A stretch of 64,000 bases of DNA, taken from NCBI RefSeq assembly GCF_900100255.1, contig NZ_FMTS01000001.1, forward strand, positions 1,116,001 to 1,180,000. The letters are read 5' to 3'. A program made the translations under genes and the position numbers. The notes beneath the pieces are model-generated. The model did not search any database. It saw nothing but the letters and a program-made list of their open reading frames with translations, and had not been told where the DNA came from. How positions within the stretch are numbered: position 1 is the stretch's first letter; each line of letters starts with the position of its first letter. The stretch is from Asticcacaulis taihuensis. Its GTDB lineage: Bacteria; Pseudomonadota; Alphaproteobacteria; Caulobacterales; Caulobacteraceae. Of this stretch, positions 62,444 to 64,000 are shown piece after piece.

Positions 62444-64000
62444 TTAGCTGTTGAACTGCAACTGCGCCAGACGCGCATAAAGGCCACCGCGGGATACCAG
62501 TTCGTCATGTGTGCCGACATCGACCACACGACCGGCGTCCATCACCACGATCCTGTCGGCCTTGAGTACGGTGGCCAGCCGGTGGGCAATGACGAGCGTC
62601 GTCCGTTCGCTCATCGCTTCATTCAGCGCCATTTGCACCAGGCGCTCGTTTTCGGCATCAAGCGCGGAGGTCGCTTCGTCGAGCAGCAGGATCGGCGCCT
62701 GGCGCACCAGGGCGCGGGCGATGGACAGGCGCTGCTTCTGGCCACCGGAGAGGGACTTGGCGCGTTCGCCCAGCGGCTGTTTAAAGCCCTCCGGCAGGGC
62801 CTCGATAAAGGCGCGGGCCTGGGCCTTGTCCGCCGCCACGCGCACCTCGGTATCGCTGGCATTTTCACGGCCAAAGCGGATATTGTCTTCGGCCGAGCCG
62901 GAAAACAGCGCGGTGTCCTGAGCCACGAGTGACAAACGTTCGCGCACAGCCTTAGGGTCGGCCGCGCGAATATCGACACCATCGATCTCGATACGTCCGC
63001 TCGCATAGTCATAATAGCGCAGCAGCAGCTTGAAGACTGTTGATTTGCCGGCGCCGGAAGGCCCGACCAGTGCCACCGTCTCGCCCGGCTGCACGATCAG
63101 TGAAAAACCATCGAGCACAATCTGGTCCGGCCGTGAGGGATAGGCGAAGGAGATATCTTGGAAGCGTATCTCGCCGCGCGCCGGCACAGGCAGCCCCACC
63201 GGCGTTTCCGGCACGGTGATGGTGGGCTGCGACTCCAGCAATTCGTCAATGCGCATCATGGCGCCGGCCGCCTTCTGAACGTCGCCCCAGGTTTCATTGA
63301 GATTGGCCACCGAACCGCCGGTGAGAATCGCCAGCATGACGAACTGAACCAGGGTGCCGTTCGACATCCGGCCGTGCAGCACGTCCTGCGCGCCCAGCCA
63401 CAGCACGAAGGCAATGCCGCCAAAGACGAGCGTGATGACCATGGCGGTCATGGTGGCGCGGGTGGCCATGCGCCCAACGGAGGTGCGGTAGGTTTCCTCG
63501 ACCGCTTCATCAAACCGCTTGCGAGTAAAGGCTTCGCGCACAAAGGCCTGGACGGTCTCCAGCGCATCAAGCGATTCGGTGGCAAAGCCCACCGCGCGGG
63601 CGAACCGGTCCTGCGTCTCGCGCGTCGCCTTGCCGACCTGGCGGCCGAAGACGATCAGCGGCACCAGGACGAAAGGGAAGGTGCAGAAGACCATCAGGGT
63701 CAGTTTCGGGCTGACAAAGCTCATCATCACCAGCCCGGCGAGGAAGGTCAGCAGGTTGCGCAAGGCGATGGAAATGGACGAAGCCACCAGGGTTTCGATG
63801 ATCTGGATATCGGCAGTCAGGCGCGAAATCACCTCACCGGTTCGGATCTTCAGGAAATAGCCCGGATCGAGCTTGAGGATATGGGCAAAGACATCCTCGC
63901 GCAGGTCCGCCACCACGCGCTCCCCCATGCGGGTGATGCAGTAGTAGCGCAGGGCGGTGGCTATAGCCATGACCAGGGCCACGGCGCCCAGCACGAGAAA
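62444..64000 (-). CDS. ABC exporter, fused permease and ATPase (5' part missing)
   Basis: A half-transporter of the MsbA/LmrA type whose N-terminus lies beyond the window. The permease region starts near the second membrane segment; the ATPase has Walker A GPSGAGKSTVFKL, signature LSGGQKQRLSIARAL and Walker B ILLLDEATSALD. It works as a dimer exporting lipids, drugs or peptides; the substrate is unknown. The 3' end is at 62444. Confidence 0.93.
   Translation of the reverse strand, partial: FLVLGAVALVMAIATALRYYCITRMGERVVADLREDVFAHILKLDPGYFLKIRTGEVISRLTADIQIIETLVASSISIALRNLLTFLAGLVMMSFVSPKLTLMVFCTFPFVLVPLIVFGRQVGKATRETQDRFARAVGFATESLDALETVQAFVREAFTRKRFDEAVEETYRTSVGRMATRATMTAMVITLVFGGIAFVLWLGAQDVLHGRMSNGTLVQFVMLAILTGGSVANLNETWGDVQKAAGAMMRIDELLESQPTITVPETPVGLPVPARGEIRFQDISFAYPSRPDQIVLDGFSLIVQPGETVALVGPSGAGKSTVFKLLLRYYDYASGRIEIDGVDIRAADPKAVRERLSLVAQDTALFSGSAEDNIRFGRENASDTEVRVAADKAQARAFIEALPEGFKQPLGERAKSLSGGQKQRLSIARALVRQAPILLLDEATSALDAENERLVQMALNEAMSERTTLVIAHRLATVLKADRIVVMDAGRVVDVGTHDELVSRGGLYARLAQLQFNS

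Noticed and set aside
1-64000. CRISPR array, insertion sequence or rRNA
   Set aside because: No regularly spaced repeat-spacer pattern, transposase gene or rRNA sequence was found anywhere in the window.

Overview
This 64 kb window reads as a chromosomal segment of an alphaproteobacterium of the Caulobacterales. The evidence is the cell-cycle genes rcdA (DUF1465) and trcR (DUF1013), a DUF1192 protein, a LexA box of the alphaproteobacterial type (GTTC-N7-GTTC), and the block rpmH-rnpA-yidC-engB-argB-HAD nucleotidase-dapD. The base composition looks moderately GC-rich rather than very GC-rich, so Asticcacaulis is my best guess at genus; that is inference, not proof. There is no rRNA operon, CRISPR array, transposase or prophage.

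Region by region. 1-5.2 kb: the 5' part of a tRNA-Arg, a lipoprotein gamma-glutamyltransferase, a zinc-less CobB-type sirtuin, and an orphan histidine kinase in tandem with an acidic protein of unknown function. 5.2-12.1 kb: ribosome, RNase P, membrane insertase and amino-acid genes (rpmH, rnpA, yidC, engB, argB, a HAD nucleotidase, dapD) and tRNA-Glu. 12.1-21.7 kb: clpB with a candidate heat-shock promoter, dehydrogenases, a GMC oxidoreductase, a VapC-type toxin with a two-domain AbrB antitoxin, a hydrolase and a glycosyltransferase. 21.8-32.4 kb: infC (AUU start), then a stretch of unrelated genes (cupin, EamA exporter, LexA-controlled Y-family polymerase, VOC protein, MFS exporter), then rpmI-rplT-pheS-pheT. 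32.6-44.4 kb: a DUF1800/DUF1501 secreted pair, a miniature flagellar-rod-like protein, trcR, an S9 peptidase, a quinone oxidoreductase, rcdA, and envelope proteins including an M23 lipoprotein. 44.4-53.9 kb: an HTH regulator, a HisN-type phosphatase, a lipase, an exported methyltransferase-like lipoprotein, bacterioferritin and its ferredoxin with shared iron-box-like motifs, thiE, and metE behind a cobalamin riboswitch. 53.9-64 kb: an AT-rich KAP-type P-loop NTPase that looks foreign, efp, an inositol monophosphatase, and three regulator/target modules (LysR-oxidoreductase, ArsR-AHSA1, TetR-SDR), ending in an ABC exporter cut by the window edge.

The intergenic DNA is rich in structured repeats. 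I see at least three families: (a) four copies of an element ending in a CCAAA...TTTGG hairpin whose inner stem bases covary, one of which supplies the Shine-Dalgarno of a gene; (b) two long hairpins with identical GGAATCCACAGATT outer arms; (c) several CCTCCCC/GGGGAGG palindromic blocks between housekeeping genes. Two genes of 46 and 31 codons, both likely membrane proteins, lie in gaps. The likeliest candidate for an undescribed system is the lone AT-rich KAP NTPase with its 20-bp upstream palindrome. The covarying repeat family and the two-domain antitoxin come next.
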